DNA of 56,209 nt from positions 1-56,209 of the forward strand of contig NZ_FRAC01000039.1 of assembly GCF_900142215.1 (NCBI RefSeq), in the 5' to 3' direction. How positions within the stretch are numbered: position 1 is the first letter of the stretch; each line of letters starts with the position of its first letter. Below are positions 1 through 6,911 of this stretch, piece by piece. The DNA comes from Anaerocolumna jejuensis DSM 15929 (lineage in GTDB: Bacteria; Bacillota; Clostridia; Lachnospirales; Lachnospiraceae). The translations under genes and the position numbers were made by a program. Under the pieces are notes generated by a model. The model had not been told where the DNA came from, did no database searches, and was given only the letters and a program-made list of their open reading frames with translations.

Positions 1-263
1 CAAAGTTTTTCGATTTCCCGCAGAGAGCAGATTCCGTGTTCCATGAAAGCAAAGAGTATCACTTTGAGGAGTTTCTGTTCATCACATCTTGGACGACCTG
101 TTCTGTAGCCTTTCTCTACAAAATATTTTGATAGATCGATGTGATCCATTACCTCACAGAAAGTGTATACTGGATCAGATATATTAATTAGTTTTTCAAT
201 TTCCAATGGTAATTTCAGCTGTCGTACTGTATAATTATCATTGGTGTTTTTATTTATTCGCAT
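1..263 (-). CDS. Transposase N-terminus, IS5/IS1182-like (partial)
   Basis: The minus strand reads an 87-codon open frame from an ATG at 263 and runs off the left edge. The protein has the N-terminal helical region of DUF772-type DDE transposases: a stretch containing YRTGRPRCDEQKLLKVILFA followed by a SLREIEKL segment, as in IS1182/IS5-like elements. The catalytic DDE domain would lie outside the window. There is no clear Shine-Dalgarno sequence, and a TATAAT-like box lies only a few bases upstream, so the true start could be further in or the message could be leaderless. A terminator hairpin and a c-di-GMP riboswitch-like sequence lie directly upstream in the same orientation. Family assignment is by motif recall only. 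Confidence 0.75.
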   Translation of the reverse strand, partial: MRINKNTNDNYTVRQLKLPLEIEKLINISDPVYTFCEVMDHIDLSKYFVEKGYRTGRPRCDEQKLLKVILFAFMEHGICSLREIEKL

Positions 264-276
264 AATTAATTATACC

Positions 277-313
277 AAAAAATCGCTGAAGTCTCATGAC
301 CTCAGCGATTTTT
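277..313 (-). terminator. Rho-independent terminator, probably bidirectional
   Basis: A stem with arms AAAAATCGCTGA (277-289) and TCAGCGATTTTT (302-313) flanks a short loop and carries A and T runs on both sides. On the minus strand it follows the riboswitch-like sequence and precedes the transposase start by 14 bases. It could be the riboswitch expression platform, the end of the upstream SDR operon, or shielding of the IS from readthrough. Confidence 0.7.
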
Positions 314-339
314 CTTTTAGGGGAGTTTTTTTACAGCCC

Positions 340-443
340 CTTCGCACCGTTTTAGCAGCCAGACTATCATAGTACATTAAGTACCTTAGACCCTTGGCTT
401 TGCGTCCCCGTCACCATAATGATCATTGCTTACGTGTAGGTGA
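340..443 (-). ncRNA. c-di-GMP-I (GEMM-I) riboswitch-like RNA, 3' half clear
   Basis: Read on the minus strand, positions 406 to 356 contain GGGACGCAAAGCC, then GGGTCTAAGG, a short GGTAC/GTAC stem, and ATGATAGTCTGGCTGC. These are the receptor and P3 elements of clostridial c-di-GMP-I riboswitches, in the right order and spacing. The 5' half, which should contain a GGCAAA element and pair as P1b/P2, is not recognisable: the sequence there abuts the stop codon of the SDR gene at 444. It may be a 5'-truncated or diverged copy. The only downstream gene in this orientation is the transposase. Confidence 0.6.
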
Positions 444-1202
444 TTATCCTTTTGCTAACGGAATCATCAAATCATGGGGAAGAATTTTACTTACAACACG
501 ATATAATTTATAAAACAGTCCTGGCGTATAGACGGACTTTCCACTTTGGGCGGCTTTCAGGGAATACCTTGCAACCTTTCTCATATCAAGAAATGGCAGC
601 TTATTAATAATAGAACCATTTCCAAGTTGCTCAGACAGGGAAGATATTTCTGAAGCCATATTTCCGGGGCATATAGCGCATACATTGATGCCGCGAGGTT
701 TCAACTCTTCATGCATCGCCCTGCTGAAATACAGCACAAACGCTTTTGTTCCACTATATACCGCCATATTCGGATTCGGTACAAAAGCACTCACGGAACA
801 GGTTTCGACAATCATACTTCCCTTCTTCATATAGGGAAGACAAAGCTTCGCTATGGCCAGGTATCCATTAATATTCAGGTTTGTCATGTTAAGCTGGCTT
901 TTCAAATCTTTGTCCACCAGACTTCCGCGCGTGAGAACTCCGGCATTGCTGACAAGGATTCTAATATCTGGCTTGGTTTCATTCAGAATTTTTTCAAGTT
1001 CCGAATAGGATTCCTCTTTTCCCAAATCCATAGAGATTGACCGTATTCTTTTTTTAGGGTACTTTTGAATAATTTCTTCTAATCGCTCTTTTCTTCGTGC
1101 GATCAGCCATATTTCCTCCAACTCCAGATGATTTTCGATAATCTCATTTGCAAATTCCGTTCCAAGGCCTGAGGACGCCCCGGTTATAATCGCTATTTTC
1201 AT
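444..1202 (-). CDS. Short-chain dehydrogenase/reductase (classical SDR)
   Basis: This 252-residue protein is a classical SDR, a cytoplasmic NAD(P)(H)-dependent oxidoreductase. It shows the cofactor motif TGASSGLG at residues 7-14, NAG at 86-88, catalytic serine near 136-138, the YSGTK active site with Tyr149 and Lys153, and PG at 179-180. The length is normal for the family. The start is supported by AGGAGA eight bases upstream. It lies 12 bases after the EFR1-type ferredoxin gene, so the two are probably cotranscribed. The divergent TetR gene at 2192 is the obvious candidate regulator. The substrate cannot be told from sequence. Confidence 0.9.
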   Translation of the reverse strand: MKIAIITGASSGLGTEFANEIIENHLELEEIWLIARRKERLEEIIQKYPKKRIRSISMDLGKEESYSELEKILNETKPDIRILVSNAGVLTRGSLVDKDLKSQLNMTNLNINGYLAIAKLCLPYMKKGSMIVETCSVSAFVPNPNMAVYSGTKAFVLYFSRAMHEELKPRGINVCAICPGNMASEISSLSEQLGNGSIINKLPFLDMRKVARYSLKAAQSGKSVYTPGLFYKLYRVVSKILPHDLMIPLAKG

Positions 1203-1214
1203 AATTAAATTCTC

Positions 1215-1976
1215 CTATATTTTTACATTCGGATTGACATACTGTCCGTGATTTTTGGTTGAGTTTCCATATTGAATTGAAAACTTAGGGCATCTGTGAA
1301 GACAGCCAAGGCACATCACGCATTCTTCTTTTATCCATTCTGGTTTATGATTTACTATTTCAATAGCTTGCACCGGACATTTTTTTGCACACAAGCTACA
1401 ACCGATGCAAGTGTCTTCAACATGCAGATTCTTTGTCTTTCTTACATTTTCATAGTTGCGATACATTATTTTCATAGCCAAATACGGCATTTTATTTTTC
1501 ATAAAATCGCCTGTAGCACGACTTTTGATTTTATCAACTATGAAATTGATCTCTGTTTCCGCCGCTGCGTTTATCTTTTTCACTTTTTCTTCATTTGAAA
1601 GATCAAATATAGGTGTCCATGTATCCGGCATTTTTACGCTGAATCGAGCCGTGATAGGTAGTTCTTTCTTTTCCATAAATTCGTTTGTCATGCGTGCTGT
1701 CTGCCCACAAGTTGTTCCATAGGTGGCCGCAAAAAAAGTGTAATGGGAACCATTTGTATGAAACGTTACTTTATCCAGATATTCACGAACAATTGAGGGG
1801 AGGCCCCAATCATAAGTGGGAGAGACAATACCGATTGATTCGTTCTCTCTCAGTTCAAAAGCATAATTATCTGCTTTTATGCAATCATCAATGGCAAAAA
1901 TCAAGTTGCCGGTTTCCTCGGATATCCGGGTCGCAACATACTTACAATTACCCGTTGCCGAAAAATATAAAATCAT
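1215..1976 (-). CDS. EFR1-type flavodoxin/ferredoxin fusion protein
   Basis: A flavodoxin-like N-terminal domain starting MILYFSATGN is followed by two [4Fe-4S] binding motifs, with cysteines at 190, 193, 196, 200 and 219, 222, 225, 229. This architecture is the EFR1 family of anaerobe electron carriers. The start at 1976 is preferred over an in-frame ATG at 2009: it has AAAGGGTGA about eight bases upstream and places the flavodoxin phosphate-loop motif at the very N-terminus as in relatives, whereas 2009 has no ribosome binding site. It is the first gene of a two-gene unit with the SDR and probably supplies electrons for a redox reaction in the same pathway. Confidence 0.88.
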   Translation of the reverse strand: MILYFSATGNCKYVATRISEETGNLIFAIDDCIKADNYAFELRENESIGIVSPTYDWGLPSIVREYLDKVTFHTNGSHYTFFAATYGTTCGQTARMTNEFMEKKELPITARFSVKMPDTWTPIFDLSNEEKVKKINAAAETEINFIVDKIKSRATGDFMKNKMPYLAMKIMYRNYENVRKTKNLHVEDTCIGCSLCAKKCPVQAIEIVNHKPEWIKEECVMCLGCLHRCPKFSIQYGNSTKNHGQYVNPNVKI

Positions 1977-2072
1977 ATGCTCTTCACCCTTTCTATATAA
2001 TTCAATCATTTTTCAACTATACAAACCATGAAATTATTATCATCTGCAATTGATATTTCTAATGCAAAAATT

Positions 2073-2098
2073 TTGACACTTGCAAATAACTAAGATTT
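2073..2098 (+). promoter_or_regulatory. Candidate promoter for the TetR gene
   Basis: A perfect TTGACA at 2073-2078 is followed by an AT-rich stretch with weak -10 candidates (TTTATG, TATGAT). It lies in the divergent spacer between the EFR1 gene and the TetR gene. The -10 assignment is uncertain. Confidence 0.35.
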
Positions 2099-2146
2099 AT
2101 GATAAATTAAAGTACAGAAAATATCAAGGAACAAAAAATAGCTTCT

Positions 2147-2160
2147 GTCCGAACTTGGAC
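2147..2160. promoter_or_regulatory. Candidate TetR operator (imperfect palindrome)
   Basis: GTCC and GGAC arms flank a six-base centre about 30 bases upstream of the TetR start codon. The position suits autoregulation and repression of the divergent EFR1-SDR unit. The arms are short, so this is only a candidate. Confidence 0.35.
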
Positions 2161-2191
2161 GAAAATCTAAAATTGCAAAAGAGGTATATTT

Positions 2192-2782
2192 ATGAAATAT
2201 GATATAACCAAAAAAGCAACCAAGGGAGCGGAACGAACATTAAACGCTTTTTCGAGTGCGATGTTTAGATTGCTATCAGTAAAATCCTTTGAGGAGATTA
2301 CGGTAAATGAAATATGCGAGCATAGCAGCTATCCACGGGCGACGTTCTATAATTATTTTGATGACAAATACGACTTGCTGAATTATTGTTGGCAATGTCT
2401 TTATAATCAGATTCATCTTGAAGAATATATTGATCTTGATCCGGAAAAACGTTTGTATATCTTTTTTGACCGTGCGTATGAATTTCTTACTGTTCATCAG
2501 GATATTTTTAAGCGTATTTTGAAATTCAATTCTTATGAAAGTTTCTTGGTGAGTCATTTTCGGATTCAGCTGGGAGCCAAAATGCGAGAGGTTTTTAATT
2601 TGGATGATTGTAAAGATAACTATGCAATTCCGTGTGAAATTGTTGCAGAGCACTACTGTAATACAATCTTGCTTATTTTGGAATGGCACTTTTTAAAAGA
2701 AAATATTTGCACTAAAGTTCAAGCACATGAATATCTGGAATATCTTTTAAGTTCGTTGAATAAAAAGGCGTTCCCAAAATGA
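2192..2782 (+). CDS. TetR/AcrR family transcriptional regulator
   Basis: This 196-residue protein has an N-terminal TetR helix-turn-helix at about residues 20-62, including ITVNEICEHS, the recognition helix SYPRATFYNYF and the following DDKYDLL helix. The C-terminal all-helical part would be the ligand and dimer domain. The start has AGAGGT eight bases upstream. It is transcribed away from the EFR1-SDR unit and is the likely local repressor of it. The stop codon overlaps the start of an oleate hydratase relic in an ATGA arrangement, which suggests this regulator once headed an operon for that enzyme. Confidence 0.88.
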   Translation: MKYDITKKATKGAERTLNAFSSAMFRLLSVKSFEEITVNEICEHSSYPRATFYNYFDDKYDLLNYCWQCLYNQIHLEEYIDLDPEKRLYIFFDRAYEFLTVHQDIFKRILKFNSYESFLVSHFRIQLGAKMREVFNLDDCKDNYAIPCEIVAEHYCNTILLILEWHFLKENICTKVQAHEYLEYLLSSLNKKAFPK

Positions 2783-2943
2783 AGATTTACGATCTGCATT
2801 ACAACGCAATCCCCCCAAAGGATATTGAGAAGAAGGCACACATTATCGGCGGCGGTATTGCCGGACTTGCTGCTGCCCTGTTTCTTACAGAAGACTGCCA
2901 TATTTTGCCTATGTGCGTTCCTTATTGTAAATGGCCATATTAA
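2779..2943 (+). pseudogene. Oleate hydratase N-terminal relic
   Basis: The frame opens at an ATG overlapping the TetR stop (ATGA) and encodes 54 residues. The first part matches the FAD-binding start of oleate hydratases (myosin-cross-reactive antigen family), with a KAHIIGGGIAGLAAALFLTE dinucleotide-binding motif. After FLTEDCH the similarity ends abruptly and the frame soon stops, while intact members have more than 550 residues. It is therefore a remnant left by a deletion, not a working enzyme. The overlap with the regulator implies former translational coupling. Confidence 0.65.
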
Positions 2944-3000
2944 AAATAAGATTTCCTGTAACCCAAAATATAGTATTCATGAGAAGTTGCTTTTGAAGCG

Positions 3001-3123
3001 TTATGATAGCCTGGCTGCCAAAAGTTGAGCAAATAACACATTGAGAAGAGCTTCCGCTGAGGAGAGCTTGGAAGTGTAGTCCAGATGGGCATAGATATTG
3101 GCTGCGGTGCTGAAATCAGACTT
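3001..3123 (-). pseudogene. Tyrosine recombinase (integrase) C-terminal relic
   Basis: The minus strand encodes about 40 residues before a stop at 3001-3003. They include DFSTAANIYAHLDYTSKL followed by SSAEALLNVL. This is the C-terminal signature of phage/Tn916-type tyrosine integrases around the catalytic tyrosine. An in-frame stop at 3124-3126 ends the readable part, so the catalytic Arg-His residues are missing. It marks a former integrative element at this place. Confidence 0.65.
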
Positions 3124-3225
3124 TTAACATCCTTTTTAGCATTTACATCACAAACACCTGATATCCCTGCAGTATCTTAAAAAAAGAAGGAGCAGCCCAC
3201 AAAAGAGCAACCCCTTAAATTAGAT

Positions 3226-3927
3226 CTATAGTGTAGAATAGTAGAGAAGATTGAGGCTGTTATACACGATATGCACCACAACCCCGGGCCAGACAGATTT
3301 CGTCTTACGGAACAGTATGCCGTTCAGGATACCGACCATGAATGCGTCGAACAGGATGACATTGAATCCATGAACGATGCCGAAGATCGCAGCGCTGCCG
3401 ACCACGCCAGCCCATGCTCCGTAACGGTTCAGCGCATTGGCAATAACACCGCGGAATACAAACTCCTCGCCGAGCGGCGTGAGGATGGCGCCAGTGATAA
3501 TTAGAACGAAGAGTGAGAGAGCGCCGCCCTTCGCCGCTGTCTGGAAGTCCGCTTGGTTGTTCGGCTCGGTGATGAAGTGAAAATACACCCCCTCTATAAC
3601 AAAGCATCCAATGAACGCGGCAATCCCGAGGGCGGCTCCCACAAGCAGCCATTTCCGTTCGGTCATCCGGAAACCGAAAGCGCGCAGATTGCGGACCCGC
3701 AGGGCGCAGGCTGTGAACAAGACGGCTAGGCTAACGAGACCATTGCCTATACCCCCGATGTTAATTCGCAAGATGGCTTTCTCGTCAGGGATTTGCATCA
3801 TCCAAATACCGAGCATAATAATACCGGTCAGATAGAGGCCCAGTGCAGTTAGAATCTCTGGCCAGCCGGGCCGGGCTTCTTCCGGAATTTCTCCACGGCG
3901 GCGTATGTGTTTCTTTTGTTCGTCCAT
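3226..3927 (-). CDS. CPBP family intramembrane metalloprotease
   Basis: This is a multi-pass membrane protein of the CPBP (CAAX protease and bacteriocin-processing) family. In the 243-codon frame numbered from 3957 the catalytic motifs are EEFVFRG at 164-170, FGIVHG with His196, and HIVYN with His229 and Asn233, all in the C-terminal half within helices. The ATG at 3927 is preferred because GAAAGGA precedes it; the ATG at 3957 has no ribosome binding site. Base composition is clearly richer in G and C than the neighbours, and it lies between an integrase relic and a broken XRE gene, which points to horizontal acquisition. Substrate unknown; relatives process peptides or confer bacteriocin immunity. 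Confidence 0.85.
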   Translation of the reverse strand: MDEQKKHIRRRGEIPEEARPGWPEILTALGLYLTGIIMLGIWMMQIPDEKAILRINIGGIGNGLVSLAVLFTACALRVRNLRAFGFRMTERKWLLVGAALGIAAFIGCFVIEGVYFHFITEPNNQADFQTAAKGGALSLFVLIITGAILTPLGEEFVFRGVIANALNRYGAWAGVVGSAAIFGIVHGFNVILFDAFMVGILNGILFRKTKSVWPGVVVHIVYNSLNLLYYSTL

Positions 3928-4070
3928 TTTTATATCCATTCCTTTCGCTTCGCTCATAGCACAAAATGTAAGGTAAAAAAGTGCTTTCGAGCGTTATTTA
4001 TTTTATAATCAATCCCATAGGACGTGCAGTATACCACAAATCACGGGGAGGTGAGTGGGCTCTCGTTAGG

Positions 4071-4273
4071 TCAACGCTTCGGCGGCGGCCTGTTGTCAGG
4101 CTTCCCATATTCCATAATCATTCCTTCATAAACTTTCTGCCGCTCTGCATCCAGCACTTCTGTAAAAATAGGATTATGCAGCATCTGTACAATATCCTTT
4201 TCCAGCTGCTCCTGCGTTATCCTTTTTTCTGTCTCAACCTGACTATATTTTCTGAAATGTTGATTTTATCCAT
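4071..4273 (-). pseudogene. XRE-type helix-turn-helix gene with A-tract frameshift
   Basis: From an ATG at 4273 with AGGAGTG upstream, the frame reads MDKINISENIVRLRQKKG and stops at once. After one added base in an AAAAAA run, reading continues as ITQEQL, matching the start of an XRE/Cro helix-turn-helix, and goes on as a charged sequence to a stop at 4071. The second part is not recognised and does not continue the usual helix-turn-helix, so it may be a fusion. The one-base slip in a homopolymer could be a mutation, a sequencing error or phase variation. Confidence 0.5.
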
Positions 4274-4452
4274 CTTTGTACACTCCTAATTTTTCATGCC
4301 TTCATTCAGAAATAGCAAATGCAGACTGCTTCGTACCATTCAATTATCTATTCCTGCTACTATCATACCAGCTTGCAACAAGATAATACAAAGGGTTAGT
4401 ATGATACTTTGAGTCGTTTTGTATCTTGTTACGATACCTCCAAACATCAAAA
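4274..4452. repeat. Non-coding spacer with nested inverted repeats
   Basis: No gene is seen here. A stretch at 4377-4430 has arms AACAAGATA (4377-4385) and ATCTTGTT (4423-4430), and encloses the small palindrome AGTATGATACT. GTATGATAC and GTTACGATAC variants recur nearby. It may be the decayed end of a mobile element. Confidence 0.3.
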
Positions 4453-4493
4453 ATGCTTTTGCTTAAAAGTATCGTACCTTTTAGCAAAAGCAT
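4453..4493 (-). terminator. Terminator of the nitroreductase gene
   Basis: Arms ATGCTTTTGCT (4453-4463) and AGCAAAAGCAT (4483-4493), extended by an inner AAAAG/CTTTT, form a strong hairpin. On the minus strand it follows the nitroreductase stop by about 40 bases and is followed by TTTTTGATG. Confidence 0.75.
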
Positions 4494-4529
4494 AAATTTT
4501 CACAAAACCCTATGTTTCGAAAAGTGTTG

Positions 4530-5330
4530 TTATTCAATGAATGTAGCATCTAACGGATTCCTGTCGACTAATCTTTTATAATTGTACTTCGGATAACCAA
4601 CAACCACCGCTGCAACAATTCTTTTTTCTTTCGGGATATTAAATAAATCTAAAAGGGGTGAATTCTCGATTGCTGCGCAATGTTCAAAAATACCAACACG
4701 GAATGAGCCAAGACCTAAGGAGGGGGCATATAACTCTAGGTAGGTTAAACAAGAAGTAGCATTATCTCTGGCTTCAAGAAGATTGTTGTCAGATACTGCA
4801 ATAATCAAGCTAGGAGCCCCGCGAAATACGGAATCAACACCATCTTCCCTGTAATCTTTAACAGCTTCCTCAACTAGATATCTTAATGGTGAAACTTCCA
4901 GCATTTGAATAGAGATTTCAGTCGCTCTTTCCAGCAGTTTTCTATTTTGAACAACGACGAAAGATATCCCCTGACTATTTCTAGAGGTTGGTGCAAAGCG
5001 TGCAAGGTCAATTAATTCCGTTAATTTTTCTTTTGATACCGATTGATCCTTGTAATTTCTTATTGAACGGCGCGATCTTAAAAACTGACCTGCCTGTTGT
5101 GTATTTAACTTTAAATTGTTTTTTATTTCAATTTGTCCCGCCAGAGGTGTCCTTTTATTGTCTATAGCAGAATTTGGACATATACCAACACAATGTCCAC
5201 AAGCGGTACATGTGGCTCCTGGTCTTTCTTCCGGCCCATTCTTCCCAAGTTTCAAATAAGATACAGGACATTCTTTAATACATATTTCACATTTCACACA
5301 TTTATCTTTGTTTACTGTTATTAAGCTCAT
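4530..5330 (-). CDS. Nitroreductase with N-terminal 2[4Fe-4S] ferredoxin domain
   Basis: The 266-residue protein joins a bacterial ferredoxin domain to an FMN-dependent nitroreductase domain. Cluster cysteines are at 11, 14, 17, 21 and 41, 44, 47, 51. The nitroreductase part starts near residue 82 with RSRRSIRNYKD and has an APTSRNSQ flavin-binding segment at 113-120. This fused type is common in anaerobes, which reduce small acceptors with ferredoxin-level electrons. The start has AAAGGA ten bases upstream. It is divergent from a LysR gene with a perfect palindrome between them, so LysR control is likely. The natural substrate is unknown. Confidence 0.9.
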   Translation of the reverse strand: MSLITVNKDKCVKCEICIKECPVSYLKLGKNGPEERPGATCTACGHCVGICPNSAIDNKRTPLAGQIEIKNNLKLNTQQAGQFLRSRRSIRNYKDQSVSKEKLTELIDLARFAPTSRNSQGISFVVVQNRKLLERATEISIQMLEVSPLRYLVEEAVKDYREDGVDSVFRGAPSLIIAVSDNNLLEARDNATSCLTYLELYAPSLGLGSFRVGIFEHCAAIENSPLLDLFNIPKEKRIVAAVVVGYPKYNYKRLVDRNPLDATFIE

Positions 5331-5451
5331 TTTAGTTAAGTCCTTTCATACCATTTTTGCATTAGGAATAGATGAGCAAGATTTACTATCATTCCTATTG
5401 GTTCTATTTTACTATTGGAATGTTTGACACGGAAGTTCATAAAAGTTATAA

Positions 5452-5476
5452 TTGTATCAACCATAAGTTGATACAA
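5452..5476. promoter_or_regulatory. Palindromic operator upstream of LysR gene
   Basis: TTGTATCAAC (5452-5461) and GTTGATACAA (5467-5476) are perfect 10-base inverted arms around five bases. The site lies in the LysR/nitroreductase divergent spacer, directly before the LysR ribosome binding site. It fits the T-N11-A type of LysR box; in RNA it would also form a hairpin before the gene. Confidence 0.6.
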
Positions 5477-5492
5477 AAAGGAGCTTTTCCAT

Positions 5493-6386
5493 ATGAATAG
5501 TACTCAATTGAATATATTGATTCAAGTAGCAGATTGTGGCAGTTTCTCAAAAGCAGCAGAAAAATTATACATTTCCTCTACCGCGATCATGAAGCAGATG
5601 AATTTATTGGAAACTTATATTGGTATTCCACTTCTGATTCGAACTAATCATGGTGTCCAACTCACGGATGCGGGGAAATCTCTTTACAAAGATGCACGGT
5701 TTTTAATGCAGTATTCGGAGGAAGCAGTACAACGGGCACGTCAGACCATGCAGGCAAATCAGTATGTCATCCGTGTGGGAACATCTATGCTAAATCCATC
5801 TAAAATACTGATGGATTTATGGAATCAGGTTAATGATATCAACCCACAGTTTAAATTAAAAATTGTCCCATTCAACGATGATTTTGCAACACCTCCAATT
5901 ACCAGTCATACAATTGGTAAAGATTTTGATTTCATTATAGGACTATATGATACAGTGACTTGGAAGGATTATTCTAACGTATATGAACTCGGAAGGTACC
6001 ACTTCTTTTTTGCCGTGTCCAGAAATCATCGGCTAGCCTCTAAAAAAGAACTGTCTCTTTCTGATTTGTATGGAGAACGGCTCATGATGATAAAACGCGG
6101 AAACAGTCCGGTAATCGATGGAATTCGTGACTATATCGTAAATGAGCATCCGGCAATTAAGATTGAGGATACACCGTATTCTTATGATATTGATGTATTT
6201 AATCGCTGTGAACAGAGTGGGGCTGTACTTTTGACGCTCGATAGTTGGAAGGATATTCACCCTGCATTAGTCACGATTCCAACAGAATGTGATTGTACAC
6301 TTCCGTATGGAATAATGTATCCCCTAAATCCTTCTGAAGGTGCAAAGCTATTCTTGGATGCACTCAAAAAAGTAAAGACGGCATAA
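5493..6386 (+). CDS. LysR family transcriptional regulator
   Basis: The 297-residue protein has the LysR winged helix-turn-helix at residues 1-60 (LNILIQVADCGSFSKAAEKL, then STAIMKQMNLLE) and a periplasmic-binding-protein-like effector domain from about residue 90. Length is typical. AAGGAGC lies nine bases before the ATG. It is divergent from the ferredoxin-nitroreductase gene, the usual layout for a LysR regulator and its target, and the palindrome at 5452-5476 sits between them. The effector is unknown. Confidence 0.9.
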   Translation: MNSTQLNILIQVADCGSFSKAAEKLYISSTAIMKQMNLLETYIGIPLLIRTNHGVQLTDAGKSLYKDARFLMQYSEEAVQRARQTMQANQYVIRVGTSMLNPSKILMDLWNQVNDINPQFKLKIVPFNDDFATPPITSHTIGKDFDFIIGLYDTVTWKDYSNVYELGRYHFFFAVSRNHRLASKKELSLSDLYGERLMMIKRGNSPVIDGIRDYIVNEHPAIKIEDTPYSYDIDVFNRCEQSGAVLLTLDSWKDIHPALVTIPTECDCTLPYGIMYPLNPSEGAKLFLDALKKVKTA

Positions 6387-6476
6387 TTTAGGGACTCTTT
6401 GCTTATAATGGCATATCGTTATAAGACTAGTGAAAACTATTTTACACATTACCTTATTATGTTAGGGGGGATATTT

Positions 6477-6635
6477 ATGAAATCTGTGAAGAAAATTTTG
6501 ATGGGGATAGCAATTATTTTGTTCGGAATAGCTATCAGTTTCGGGCATGATTCGTTTCTCTTTATAGGTTGGATAGTTTCAATGTTTGGATTAATTATGT
6601 CATTCATTGGATACTACTTTACAGAAGATGAATAG
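6477..6635 (+). CDS. Small membrane protein, 52 residues
   Basis: The ATG at 6477 has AGGGGGG seven to eight bases upstream and opens a 52-residue protein starting MKSVKKILMG. It has two hydrophobic segments (about residues 8-22 and 28-45) and an acidic tail. A longer frame from 6399 has no ribosome binding site. I recognise no family. It follows the LysR gene by 90 bases in the same direction and could be read through from it. Confidence 0.55.
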   Translation: MKSVKKILMGIAIILFGIAISFGHDSFLFIGWIVSMFGLIMSFIGYYFTEDE

Positions 6636-6710
6636 AGATGTCATTGAAGGCAGTTATCTAAAAGAATGTTCCTCTACAGGATGAAAAAATCATAATTTGT
6701 AAAAAAATAG

Positions 6711-6740
6711 TTGATTTGGGAATATATTACATGATAAAAT
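6711..6740 (+). promoter_or_regulatory. Candidate promoter, metallophosphoesterase gene
   Basis: TTGATT (6711-6716) and TAAAAT (6735-6740) are separated by 18 bases, about 170 bases upstream of the next gene. The rest of the 276-base spacer 6636-6911 shows nothing else. Confidence 0.3.
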
Positions 6741-6911
6741 ATTACTGGTACCAACAGAATACGATATGAAAAGTAATAATTCTCTGCAATTTATAGGAAT
6801 AGGCGTCTATACTTCATCAAATTATTATTGTATTTAATGACTACTGGTGGATATTGCTCAAAAGTTATTATTTCTTTGTTCATAAGATTAATTTTGTGAG
6901 GAGGAACGATT

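Noticed and set aside
340..443. Calling a complete, working c-di-GMP riboswitch
   Set aside because: Only the 3' half matches by eye; the 5' GGCAAA element and its pairings could not be found, so only a riboswitch-like element is reported.
3981..4289. Plus-strand 102-codon open frame
   Set aside because: The minus strand carries an XRE-like start with a ribosome binding site across the same bases; the plus frame has no ribosome binding site and no family features.
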